Origin: Candidatus Gastranaerophilales bacterium
GTDB taxonomy: Bacteria > Cyanobacteriota > Vampirovibrionia > Gastranaerophilales > Gastranaerophilaceae
NCBI GenBank assembly: GCA_944323875.1
Contig: CALUUH010000014.1
Coordinates: 1-46,265 of the forward strand
Direction of reading: 5' to 3'
DNA: 46,265 nucleotides
The notes beneath the pieces are model-generated. The model saw nothing but the letters and a program-made list of their open reading frames with translations. It did not search any database and was not told the origin of the DNA. Below, one piece after another: positions 32,623 through 40,683 of this stretch; position 1 is the first letter of the stretch, and each line of letters begins with the position of its first letter. A program made the translations under genes and the position numbers.

Positions 32623-33987
32623 ATGATTAATCAGGTTAGTGGAAATACATATTATTATAATACAGCAGTACCAAATGCATTCAATAATTTCAATTTGACA
32701 ATGAATGCATATCAAACCGTGCCGCAAACAACTGTAGATAATAATGAAGAGAAAGAGAAACATAGACACAAACTAGGTCTTACAATAGCTACCTCTGCCG
32801 TTGTTTTGGGATTTGGCGTTCTTGCCCTGATGAAAGGGATGCCTAAAGGTTTTACTAAAAAGCTGGAAAACTTGAAAGGCATACTGGAAAAACGGCTTGA
32901 TAAATTGTCAGAAGATGCCAAAACTTCAAGAATGGCCGATTTTTACAGGTATTCACTGAAGAAAACCGAAAAAGCCGCGGAATACTTTAACAGTATAAAT
33001 AATGCCTCTGCATTCAAAGATATACTGTTTGCAAAATTAATGAATAAAACTAAACCGACACGCAAAATTGCAGAAAAAATTACCGGCATGTTTGAAAGAT
33101 TCAGCCGAAAAACAGTACTTAACGGTTATGAAAATGCGCGTACAAGATTTGAACGCATGTATGAGGTTTTTGGCGCTGCCGATAACAAAATTATGTTCGC
33201 AAATCCGGAAAAAGTTGTTACTATTAACGGTAAATCTTTGACGGCTAAAGAATGGCTTAAAGTTATTAACGATAAAAAATTAAACATGTCACAGACATTT
33301 AACGGATATTTTGGCAAAAATGCTGTTCAGGGCAGATATAAAAATACAAAAGAAAAAATGGTTGACCTTGAACAGAAAGTTTGGGATTTGAGTTTTGGCA
33401 ATGTAAAAGACAATTACAAAAACAAAGAATTGTATGATACATTCTTGCCGGAAGCTATTCTTGCTAAGGATAAAGCAGCCATCAAAAAGCAGGTCAACTG
33501 GTATAAAGAGATAATTTCCGGTTCTCCGGAAAGAGCCGGCCACCTTGATGAGATTATGGCTATTTATAAGGAATTACTTTCACCTGAAGATTATCAAAAA
33601 CTCCTGCGAGTATCAAATGCGGCAAGCAGCAAGCTTGACAGGGCAGTAGTGCTTGAAACCGATAAATTCTTTGATAAACTCAGGGATTTGAAGCTGGGGT
33701 CAGCGCCGACAGATTTCCTGTCAATGGTTGCGGGGCTTGTGACAGTCGGAGCAGGACTTACAAAAGCTGAGGACAATGATGAAAGAATTTCTGTTTCCTT
33801 GAAATACGGAATACCGGCACTTAGTGCAATTGCAACCTCTTTGTATTTAGGTGCAACACTTGTGTCCGGCGGCAGTGCGCTTATTCTGAGTACTATATCA
33901 GGTATGTTGATGAACCAGATAGGTACTAAGGTTGATGAATACAGGCAAAAACATATTGAACAAAAATCTAATCCAAAAGCCGTATAG
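32623..33987 (+). CDS. Uncharacterised 454-residue protein with hydrophobic ends
   Basis: The first 45 residues are Asn/Tyr/Thr-rich and likely disordered. A hydrophobic helix follows (about 50-70, LGLTIATSAVVLGFGVLALM). A long, lysine-rich, helical region of about 290 residues comes next. A glycine-rich hydrophobic region lies at about 355-435 (MVAGLVTVGAGL, then ALSAIATSLYLGATLVSGGS). There is no signal peptide and no recognised domain. It may be a membrane-associated structural protein. Its plan resembles the smaller protein at 20189-20686. The function is unknown. Confidence 0.65.
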   Translation: MINQVSGNTYYYNTAVPNAFNNFNLTMNAYQTVPQTTVDNNEEKEKHRHKLGLTIATSAVVLGFGVLALMKGMPKGFTKKLENLKGILEKRLDKLSEDAKTSRMADFYRYSLKKTEKAAEYFNSINNASAFKDILFAKLMNKTKPTRKIAEKITGMFERFSRKTVLNGYENARTRFERMYEVFGAADNKIMFANPEKVVTINGKSLTAKEWLKVINDKKLNMSQTFNGYFGKNAVQGRYKNTKEKMVDLEQKVWDLSFGNVKDNYKNKELYDTFLPEAILAKDKAAIKKQVNWYKEIISGSPERAGHLDEIMAIYKELLSPEDYQKLLRVSNAASSKLDRAVVLETDKFFDKLRDLKLGSAPTDFLSMVAGLVTVGAGLTKAEDNDERISVSLKYGIPALSAIATSLYLGATLVSGGSALILSTISGMLMNQIGTKVDEYRQKHIEQKSNPKAV

Positions 33988-34031
33988 GATATAAATGTTT
34001 TTCTGTTATAATCCTCTTGAAAGGATATTCT

Positions 34032-35066
34032 ATGGCTGAAACAGAAGAAAAAAATATGATACGTAAACATCTGGAACAAAGAGAACTTGAAACCTTAAGT
34101 GATTTTGCTACCAAAAGTGTAAATACACTGGGGCGGAAAAAAGTTGAAGATGAATGTAATTTACGAACCTGCTTTCAGCGTGATAGGGACAGAATACTGC
34201 ATTCAAAAGCTTTCAGACGTCTGAAACACAAAACACAGGTGTTTTTGTCACCGTTTGATGACCATTTCAGAACACGTCTTACCCATACACTTGAAGTCTC
34301 TCAGATAGCAAGAACAATTTCCCGCTCACTGGCACTTAATGAGGATTTAACAGAAGCTATTGCATTGGGACATGATTTGGGCCATACTCCTTTCGGGCAC
34401 TGTGGTGAAGGTGTGCTAAACGAACTTGTCAAAGGCGGATTTCATCATAATATTCAGAGCGTAAGAGTGGTTGAAGTTCTGGAGGACTTAAACCTTTGCC
34501 GTGAAACAATAGACGGAATTTTGACACATACATGGGGATATGTACCTAAGACACCGGAAGCACAGGTCGTACAGCTTGCAGATAAAATCGCTTACATCAA
34601 CCATGATATAGAAGATTCAATTCGCGCAGGCATAATTTCTGAAAGTGATTTGCCAAAAGACTGCATCCAGTATTTTTCATCAGTTCAGAGCAAAAGATTA
34701 GATAAAATGATTAATGAAGTTGTATTCAACTCTCTGGATATGCCAAAAGTCGCGATGAGTGAGGAAGGCTGGTATTATACGACCAAGCTTCGTCAGTGGA
34801 TGTTTGAAAATGTCTACGTGGATTCTCCGGCCAAACTTGAAGAAAAAAAGGCAAGACGGGTTATACAGGAATTGTTTAATCTTTATGTGGAAATGCTGAA
34901 ACCGCACTGTGAAGAAAGTAAGATAGAAAGAATTGTTACAGACTATATTTCTGGTATGACAGACAGATACGCTGTTGAAAAATTTAAGGAAAACTTTATC
35001 CCGCGCGGTTTCCAGTCCAGTACCAGAGACGATTATTTATTCAAACTTGCGAATATGATTAACTAA
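34032..35066 (+). CDS. Deoxyguanosinetriphosphate triphosphohydrolase-like protein
   Basis: The 344-residue HD-domain protein belongs to the dGTPase-like family, which removes triphosphate from dNTPs. The HD metal site is seen as RLTHTLEVSQIARTI with ALGHDLGHTPFGHCGE, and a later LADKIAYINHDIEDSIRAG. The N-terminal RTCFQRDRDRILHSKAFRRL is typical. The start at 34032 follows AAAGGA by 7 bases; the longer frame from TTG is less likely. Its stop lies 2 bases from the stop of uvrC on the other strand. Confidence 0.93.
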   Translation: MAETEEKNMIRKHLEQRELETLSDFATKSVNTLGRKKVEDECNLRTCFQRDRDRILHSKAFRRLKHKTQVFLSPFDDHFRTRLTHTLEVSQIARTISRSLALNEDLTEAIALGHDLGHTPFGHCGEGVLNELVKGGFHHNIQSVRVVEVLEDLNLCRETIDGILTHTWGYVPKTPEAQVVQLADKIAYINHDIEDSIRAGIISESDLPKDCIQYFSSVQSKRLDKMINEVVFNSLDMPKVAMSEEGWYYTTKLRQWMFENVYVDSPAKLEEKKARRVIQELFNLYVEMLKPHCEESKIERIVTDYISGMTDRYAVEKFKENFIPRGFQSSTRDDYLFKLANMIN

Positions 35067-35068
35067 AA

Positions 35069-36730
35069 TCATTTTTTAGTCATTGATTTGGAGCGTAATT
35101 TTCTATGATAAGTTATGGCAAACCTGTGTGCCTCATCGCGGATGCGCTGGAATAAAAATAGTGCGCTGGAATTTCTTGGCAAAATTACAGGTTCTGACTG
35201 CTCCGGCAAAAATACTTCTTCGTTGCGTTTAGCCAGCGAAACAACATCAATCCCCTCAACGTCAAGTTCCTTAATTATCTCCATAACGCTTGAAAGCTGG
35301 CCTTTGCCGCCGTCTATTATCATCAAATCCGGTTTATCCCAGTTCTTTTCACCCAGATGGCAAAGCCGGCGGGTCAAGACTTCTTTCATTGACAAAAAGT
35401 CGTCAGGTTTGCCCTCGGTAGATTTTATTTTGAACTTTTTATATTCTGACTTTTTGCTCAATCCGTTGATGAATGTAACCATAGATGCAACGGTATTTGT
35501 GCCTTGAATATGCGAAATATCGTAACATTCAATCCTGTGCGGAAAATTCTTCAGACAAAGTTTTTCAGCCAGATATGAGCCTATTTCATTAAAATCCTCC
35601 CGAATTTTTGACATTTTGGAGAGTTTTGCATTATCTAGCACTACCTTTGCGTTTTTATCGGCAAGCGCCTGTAATTCTTTTCCCTGAGTGGATTTTCCGT
35701 AAGAAATTTTGACTTTTTTCTGCGCAAGGATTTGCAGCCATTCTTCATACAGAGCTTTTTCGCCGACAGCCTCCAGTTCGTTGGAAACAATTCTGTCAGG
35801 ATAGCCGAGAGTGAGCGTGCTGTAATATTCTTTAAAGAATGTGGCAAAAAATTCTGTCCTGTCATCTTCCTCAACTTCGTATACAAAATCTTTTTTGTCT
35901 ATAAGCCGGCCTTCTCTAATCATCAGAATAACAATAGCAAAAATACCGTCATCAGCCAGCAAGGATATAACATCTTCGTTGAGTTTAGTATTTTCGTAAA
36001 CAACTTTTTGTTTTTCGAGTGTTTTTTTCAAGTCCATATAGCTGTCGCGGAGTTTTGCGGCTTTTTCAAACTGTTCAGAGTCCGCGTATTTTTGCATTTG
36101 CTCCTGCAGCTGCTTCATTAATTCAGCCTGCTTGCCGGCAAGAAAGAGTTCTGCCTGATGAACGAGCGCTTTATATTCTTCACTCGTTACTTTGTGCTGG
36201 CATGGGGCAAGACAGCGGCCAATGTGGTAATACAGGCATGGACGATCGCGGAATTTCGGAGATTTGCATTGTTTTAGCGGGAAAACTTTTTTTAGAAAGT
36301 CAAGTGTTGCATGCATTGCGCGTATATCTGTATAAGGACCGTAGTAGCGGCCTTTTTCAGGATTAAGATTTTTTTTGCGTACAATGGAAATACGCGGAAA
36401 ATCTTCATCTGTTATCAAAAAGTACGGATATTTTTTATCGTCTTTCAACAGAATATTGTAACGGGGCTTGTGTTTTTTTATTAGATGACTTTCAAGAATA
36501 AGAGCCTCGACTTCTGTATTTGTAATGATATACTCAAGTTTATCTATTTGGGAAACGAGAACCTGAACTTTGACACTGTCATGCTGTTTGCGGTTGAAAT
36601 AGCTCAAGACGCGTCGTTTCAGGATTTTAGCTTTACCGACATAGATAATTTCCCCTTCTTTGTTGTAGTAGATATAACAACCCGGAAGGGATGGCAGAAG
36701 TTTAAGAGTTTGTCTAAGCTGCTCATTCAT
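35069..36730 (-). CDS. uvrC: Excinuclease ABC subunit C lacking the C-terminal HhH domain
   Basis: The protein of 553 residues (counted from the ATG at 36730) has the GIY-YIG nuclease (GCYIYYNKEGEIIYVGKAKI), a Cys cluster (CKSPKFRDRPCLYYHIGRC), a UVR motif (DSEQFEKAAKLRDSY) and the RNase H-like nuclease (ECYDISHIQGTNTVASMV, LMIIDGGKGQL). It ends HRKLRSKSMTKK, exactly where other UvrC proteins enter the tandem helix-hairpin-helix domain. That domain is missing, and the frame is closed by a stop next to the convergent gene. The second ATG was chosen because the first lies within the -10 box. Confidence 0.93.
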   Translation of the reverse strand: MNEQLRQTLKLLPSLPGCYIYYNKEGEIIYVGKAKILKRRVLSYFNRKQHDSVKVQVLVSQIDKLEYIITNTEVEALILESHLIKKHKPRYNILLKDDKKYPYFLITDEDFPRISIVRKKNLNPEKGRYYGPYTDIRAMHATLDFLKKVFPLKQCKSPKFRDRPCLYYHIGRCLAPCQHKVTSEEYKALVHQAELFLAGKQAELMKQLQEQMQKYADSEQFEKAAKLRDSYMDLKKTLEKQKVVYENTKLNEDVISLLADDGIFAIVILMIREGRLIDKKDFVYEVEEDDRTEFFATFFKEYYSTLTLGYPDRIVSNELEAVGEKALYEEWLQILAQKKVKISYGKSTQGKELQALADKNAKVVLDNAKLSKMSKIREDFNEIGSYLAEKLCLKNFPHRIECYDISHIQGTNTVASMVTFINGLSKKSEYKKFKIKSTEGKPDDFLSMKEVLTRRLCHLGEKNWDKPDLMIIDGGKGQLSSVMEIIKELDVEGIDVVSLAKRNEEVFLPEQSEPVILPRNSSALFLFQRIRDEAHRFAITYHRKLRSKSMTKK

Positions 36731-36737
36731 TAAGTAC

Positions 36738-36746
36738 ATTATAGCA
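36738..36746 (-). promoter_or_regulatory. Extended -10 promoter placing the uvrC transcript start at its ATG
   Basis: On the minus strand TGCTATAAT ends 7 bases before the ATG at 36730. Transcription would start at or within a base or two of that ATG, which gives a leaderless mRNA. No Shine-Dalgarno sequence is present. Confidence 0.5.
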
Positions 36747-36856
36747 TGATTTTCAAAATAGGGGCTTGATTTTTTTATATTTTTTGGATTAAATAATAAA
36801 TATGTTGTACAAATCCTGTGCCGGTAAAAGGGGCGGGAAATGAAAATAAAATAGTT

Positions 36857-36945
36857 TGGGACTGTGGCACTCTGCCGAGCAAAAACAATCCGGTGGATTG
36901 TTTTTGGGAGAGGCTAGGTAGCGCCGCTACCGCAGCCACAATTAA
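36857..36945 (+). ncRNA. Structured tRNA-like element upstream of tRNA-Met
   Basis: The element opens with TGGGACTGTGG, the same 5' bases as the tRNA 115 bp downstream. It can close with GCCACA (36936-36941) pairing TGTGGC. Inside are a perfect 11-bp stem, AAAAACAATCC (36881-36891) with GGATTGTTTTT (36895-36905), and a GGTAGC/GCTACC stem near 36917-36931. That last part is similar to the inverted D-arm of the tRNA. It could be a decayed or rearranged tRNA copy, a terminator complex or a small RNA. Expression is not shown. Confidence 0.35.
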
Positions 36946-36971
36946 AATCCCGAATTATATTAAATAGCTCT

Positions 36972-37204
<233 letters not shown>

Positions 37205-37382
37205 AATCCCTCCGGTCCCAGTTTTTTGCATCTTGGATTTTTTTAAAAAAGGGATGAGAACCACAAGGCGGAGCCTTGTCCGGTTCGAGCGACACACGAG
37301 CAGAGTGCGAAGGCTTGCCGCCTATATGGATTGATATCAATGGCGGCAACCGGAGTCACGTTTAATGCGAGTGTGTCAAGAC
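37205..37382 (+). repeat. tRNA-associated tandem repeat, unit 2 (178 bp)
   Basis: Essentially identical to unit 1 apart from one extra T in the T run after the tRNA-end copy. The near identity points to recent amplification or ongoing homogenisation. Confidence 0.9.
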
Positions 37383-37560
37383 AATCCCTCCGGTCCCAGT
37401 TTTTTGCATCTTGGATTTTTTTAAAAAAGGGATGAGAACCACAAGGCGGAGCCTTGTCCGGTTCGAGCGACACACGAGCAGAGTGCGAAGGCTTGCCGCC
37501 TATATGGATTGATATCAATGGCGGCAACCGGAGTCACGTTTAATGCGAGTGTGTCAAGAC
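37383..37560 (+). repeat. tRNA-associated tandem repeat, unit 3 (178 bp)
   Basis: Identical to unit 2 as far as read. It is followed at 37561-37577 by a fourth, diverged copy of the tRNA 3' end (AATCCCTCCGGTCTCA), after which the array ends in a T7A7 run. Confidence 0.9.
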
Positions 37561-37594
37561 AATCCCTCCGGTCTCATTTTTTTAAAAAAAGCTT

Positions 37595-37650
37595 GTAGGT
37601 TGGAATTTCTAACCTACTAATCTACTTTATTGTTGGGCTGAAAGCCCAAC
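37595..37650. repeat. Pair of REP-like hairpins
   Basis: GTAGGTT/AACCTAC (37595-37617) and GTTGGGCT/AGCCCAAC with a GAA loop (37632-37650) are adjacent palindromes. The GTTGGGCTGAAAGCCCAAC form is a common repeat type, and REP palindromes are mobilised by RAYT transposases. A RAYT fragment follows at once. Confidence 0.7.
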
Positions 37651-37651
37651 C

Positions 37652-37903
37652 TACGGTTATATTAATAAAGGTGAAAAAGGTATATTTCAGAGAAGATTTT
37701 TTGAACATACGATTACCTCGGAGGAAGAATTAAACAATCAAATTGATTACATTCATTACAATCCTGTTAAACACGGACTTGTGAATAATGTAAAAGAGTG
37801 GAAATATTCATCTTTTCATAAGTTTGTAGCACAAGGTTTGTATGAATATAGCTGGGGCAGTTCAAAAGATATTGAAAATATTAAAGATTTGGATTTTGAA
37901 TAA
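37652..37903 (+). pseudogene. C-terminal remnant of a REP-associated tyrosine transposase (RAYT)
   Basis: The frame reads KGIFQRRFFEHTITSEEELN, then QIDYIHYNPVKHGLVNNVKE and WKYSSFHKFV, and stops at 37903. The EH...IDYIHYNPVKHGLV...WKYSSF pattern is the signature end of the Y1/TnpA_REP transposase family. The N-terminal half with the HUH motif is missing, and no start codon is available. The fragment joins directly to REP-like hairpins. It is a dead copy, but shows that this repeat-rich region has hosted mobile elements. Confidence 0.8.
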
Positions 37904-37913
37904 AATTTATCTT

Positions 37914-38756
37914 TTAAGCCATAGCGAGTTTTTTGATGTCAGTTTTTGGCGGATTACCAAACATTTTTTTGTACTCTCTGCTGAATTGGGTCGGGCTTTC
38001 GTAACCTACCTCATAACTCGCTGTTGCTGCATCATAATTGCCCGAAAGCATCAGGCGCTGTGCTTCATATAATTTTAACTGTTTTTGATATTGTAAAGGA
38101 CTCACCTGTGTAACTTTTTTGAAATTCCTGTAAAAAGAAGATGGCGCCATATTAACGCTTTGCGCAAGTTCATCCATATCTAATTTTTCACTAAATTTCT
38201 CTTTCAAAATGGAGATAGCTTCGGCTATTTGATTTGAACGCGTACCTTTTGTATTAATAAGACGGAGTTGATAAGCAAGCGGGCCGGTTAACAGTCTGTA
38301 GTAAATTTCCTTTATTATTATGTTTGACATAATTTGTTGTTCGGATTCAGGCTTGTCCAACAGCTGCGCCAGCCTGTAAAATGCATCAAGTAATTCAGCA
38401 TCTGTATCCGCTATAGCCAGTGCTTTTGCTTCTTCTAATTTAGCTTTTGTTTCTCTTAATTTGGCCTGATAATCGTTCGGGTCAATTTCCAGCAGAAAAT
38501 CACCTTTTTTGACCTCCTGATTATCTTCAATATTTAAGTTCAATACAGGGCCTGATACACGCGGTGCAACCGTGATTACATGGCCTTCGATAAATGCATC
38601 ATCAGTAGATTTGTAATAAACAGTGTGTATTCCGTAAAAAATCCCGCTGATTAAAAATATAATGGCGGTGATACTTGGAACAAGTACTCTTTTTTTCATA
38701 TATTCGGGGCGCGTATCTTCTATTTCGACTATTTCTTCGGTTTTCTTTTCTTCCAT
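37914..38756 (-). CDS. Chimeric protein: EmrA/HlyD N-terminus fused to AraC-family C-terminus
   Basis: Of 280 residues, 1-90 match an EmrA-type membrane fusion protein: a cytoplasmic start, one membrane helix (about 28-48), then STDDAFIEGHVITVAPRVSG and a lipoyl-like VKKGDFLLEIDPNDY with the start of the coiled coil. Near residue 97 the sequence passes, without a frame break, into an AraC-family regulator. That part is ELLDAFYRLAQLLDKP, then the DNA-binding SISILK-like region, MAPSSFYRNFKKVTQVSPLQ and YESPTQFSREYKKMFG. The fusion would put a DNA-binding domain in the periplasm, so it is probably a deletion fusion that lost the rest of emrA, emrB and the AraC N-terminus. GGAGA precedes the start. 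Confidence 0.8.
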   Translation of the reverse strand: MEEKKTEEIVEIEDTRPEYMKKRVLVPSITAIIFLISGIFYGIHTVYYKSTDDAFIEGHVITVAPRVSGPVLNLNIEDNQEVKKGDFLLEIDPNDYQAKLRETKAKLEEAKALAIADTDAELLDAFYRLAQLLDKPESEQQIMSNIIIKEIYYRLLTGPLAYQLRLINTKGTRSNQIAEAISILKEKFSEKLDMDELAQSVNMAPSSFYRNFKKVTQVSPLQYQKQLKLYEAQRLMLSGNYDAATASYEVGYESPTQFSREYKKMFGNPPKTDIKKLAMA

Positions 38757-38768
38757 TTTATCTCCTTT

Positions 38769-39227
38769 TTATATCTGTAATTTTACTTTATCTCTTATAT
38801 TCAGGTTCATTTTTTCAAGCGTACTGAACGTTATAGCAAGTTCTTCTTTTGAAATTCCATTTGTTATCATTTTTATTAAATCAATGTCAGTAGGGAAAAT
38901 TCTTTCTTTTATCTCTTTACCCTTTTCCGTGACAATAAGCTTGTATATTTTTCGTCCGTTAGAATCAGGAATTTTTTCCAAAAGGCCTTTTTGGTGCATG
39001 ATGTCTATAATTCTGGAGATGTTTGCTCGGTCTTTTAACATGACTTCTGCAAGCTGTCTTTGATACATTATCTCGTCATTTTCCAGAAGCAAATACAATA
39101 TCACATACTGGTCCGGTGTAAGGTCATATCCTTTTTCGGCAAAGGTTTGGGATGACAGACCTCTTATCAGGGTACCTGTAATATAAATCAATGAACCTAT
39201 TCTGTTTTTTAAATATTCTCTATACAT
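38769..39227 (-). CDS. MarR-family transcriptional regulator
   Basis: The 152-residue protein has the winged helix-turn-helix of MarR repressors. DLTPDQYVILYLLLENDEIM leads into QRQLAEVMLKDRANISRIID (recognition helix) and the wing with SNGRKIYKLIVTEKG (family DxRxxxxxLT-like). MarR proteins release DNA on binding phenolic or lipophilic drugs. It is divergent from the TolC-like gene and 12 bp upstream of the EmrA-AraC chimera. An 8-bp inverted repeat lies in the divergent spacer. No Shine-Dalgarno sequence is evident. Confidence 0.92.
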   Translation of the reverse strand: MYREYLKNRIGSLIYITGTLIRGLSSQTFAEKGYDLTPDQYVILYLLLENDEIMYQRQLAEVMLKDRANISRIIDIMHQKGLLEKIPDSNGRKIYKLIVTEKGKEIKERIFPTDIDLIKMITNGISKEELAITFSTLEKMNLNIRDKVKLQI

Positions 39228-39229
39228 AT

Positions 39230-39257
39230 TTGTTTTTTACCATGTTTACAATATAAT
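39230..39257 (+). promoter_or_regulatory. Promoter of the TolC-like gene
   Basis: TTGTTT (39230-39235), a 16-bp spacer and TATAAT (39252-39257) form a good promoter. The MarR-type operator begins 4 bases after the -10 box. Confidence 0.55.
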
Positions 39258-39260
39258 ATT

Positions 39261-39284
39261 CTTGTGCTGTAATTATAGCACAAG
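39261..39284. promoter_or_regulatory. MarR-type operator palindrome
   Basis: CTTGTGCT and AGCACAAG form a perfect 8-bp inverted repeat with an 8-base centre. It covers the expected transcription start of the TolC-like gene, so a bound repressor would block it. It also lies upstream of marR, which suggests joint control. Confidence 0.7.
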
Positions 39285-39306
39285 AAAAATTTTAAGGATA
39301 CGATTT

Positions 39307-40683
39307 ATGAAAAAAAATATTTTAATTTTACTTTTGATTACACTTACCCTTACATCCCCAGCATTTGCCCGTAAGCAAGAACAGACTCAGGAAAACAAGA
39401 TTGAATATATGAATATTCAATGGTGGGAACGCTATAATGATGAACATTTGACCAATAACTTGTTAAAGCTCTATAAAAATAATTATGACTTGAAAAATGC
39501 CGCGTTAAAGGTTAAGGAGAATGAGGCGGCTGTTAAAATGCAGTTTGCAAATGAACTTCCGCAGCTTACTTTTTCCGGCGAATTGACAAGAAGTTTAAGA
39601 TCTTCCATGCAGCAGTTTGGCAGTATGCAAATTCCGAGTTACGCCCAGTATAATTACTATCTTCCTTTGACAATGGGATATGAAGTTGATATCTGGGGAA
39701 CAAACAGACTCCGTACAAAGAGTATGAAGCAGAGACTGGAAATAGTAAAGCAGGCTGAACGCGCTACATATATTGCCTTAACATCAGATTTTGCATCTGA
39801 TTATTTCAATTTGATAAGATCGGATGAATTTTTGAAGCTTCAGGATGAACTGATAAAAACTCAGAAAGATATAGTATCAAAGGTTTCTGATAAATACGCA
39901 ATAGGACTTTGTTCAATAAATGATCTTCTGGCAGAACAAAGTATGCTTACAACGCTTAGAGAAGAAAGAAACAGGCATGTCAAAAATCGTGATATATTAG
40001 TTGACAGTTTGAGAGTTTATCTGGCAGATTCAAATGACAGTATTGAAAGAAATGCTTATGATAATCTTGTTTTGCCGAAAGGTATCCCGTCAGAATACAG
40101 CACATCTGTCATAGAGCACAGACCGGATTATCTGCAAGAAGAAGCTAATATTGAACGTATAGGTTTCGATGTAAAAGTGGCGAAGCGTGAGTTTTTGCCC
40201 AAATTTATAATCTTCGGACAGATAGGTTTGAATGCATATCATTTAGATACACTGTTTAACTCCGCTTCGCAAATGTTTAATGCCGGGATTTTGCCTTCTA
40301 TTGATTTGTTTTCAGGCGGCCGAAAAATCGCACTCTTAAAATTGAGAAAATTTGAATACGAAGAAGCCTTAAACAGTTATCAAAAGACAATACTCACAGG
40401 TATTAAAGAGATAAATTCAGGGCTTGTCGAATATAAGACCGCATCAGATAATTATAATGAAAGTGTAAAGCGTTTGAATTTGCAAAATAAAACATATTCA
40501 CTTATGCAGGACAAACACAACATTGGAGCCGCAAGCGATCTGGATGTTTTATATGCAAAAGAGGCCTATTTACTTGTCAAAAAAGATGAGGTTTCTAACA
40601 AAATAACATCACTTATTTCAACAATAGGTTTGTATAAGGCGGTAGGCGGTATAGATTTGTATAAGATAAATGAAAATATTTAA
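39307..40683 (+). CDS. TolC-family outer membrane efflux channel
   Basis: The 458-residue protein has a signal peptide (MKKNILILLLITLTLTSPAFA, without a lipobox). It shows the duplicated OEP repeat: long helices with LKVKENEAAVKMQFANELPQ and, in the second half, IEHRPDYLQEEANIERIGFD and LPSIDLFSGGRKIALL. It forms the outer membrane exit duct of a tripartite pump. AAGGAT precedes the ATG. The usual partners are damaged next door (the emrA part is fused to AraC, and emrB is absent). It must work with a pump encoded elsewhere, or it is an orphan. Confidence 0.9.
   Translation: MKKNILILLLITLTLTSPAFARKQEQTQENKIEYMNIQWWERYNDEHLTNNLLKLYKNNYDLKNAALKVKENEAAVKMQFANELPQLTFSGELTRSLRSSMQQFGSMQIPSYAQYNYYLPLTMGYEVDIWGTNRLRTKSMKQRLEIVKQAERATYIALTSDFASDYFNLIRSDEFLKLQDELIKTQKDIVSKVSDKYAIGLCSINDLLAEQSMLTTLREERNRHVKNRDILVDSLRVYLADSNDSIERNAYDNLVLPKGIPSEYSTSVIEHRPDYLQEEANIERIGFDVKVAKREFLPKFIIFGQIGLNAYHLDTLFNSASQMFNAGILPSIDLFSGGRKIALLKLRKFEYEEALNSYQKTILTGIKEINSGLVEYKTASDNYNESVKRLNLQNKTYSLMQDKHNIGAASDLDVLYAKEAYLLVKKDEVSNKITSLISTIGLYKAVGGIDLYKINENI

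Noticed and set aside
35732-36121. Plus-strand 129-residue frame inside uvrC
   Set aside because: Antisense shadow of uvrC with Phe-rich composition; no ribosome site.
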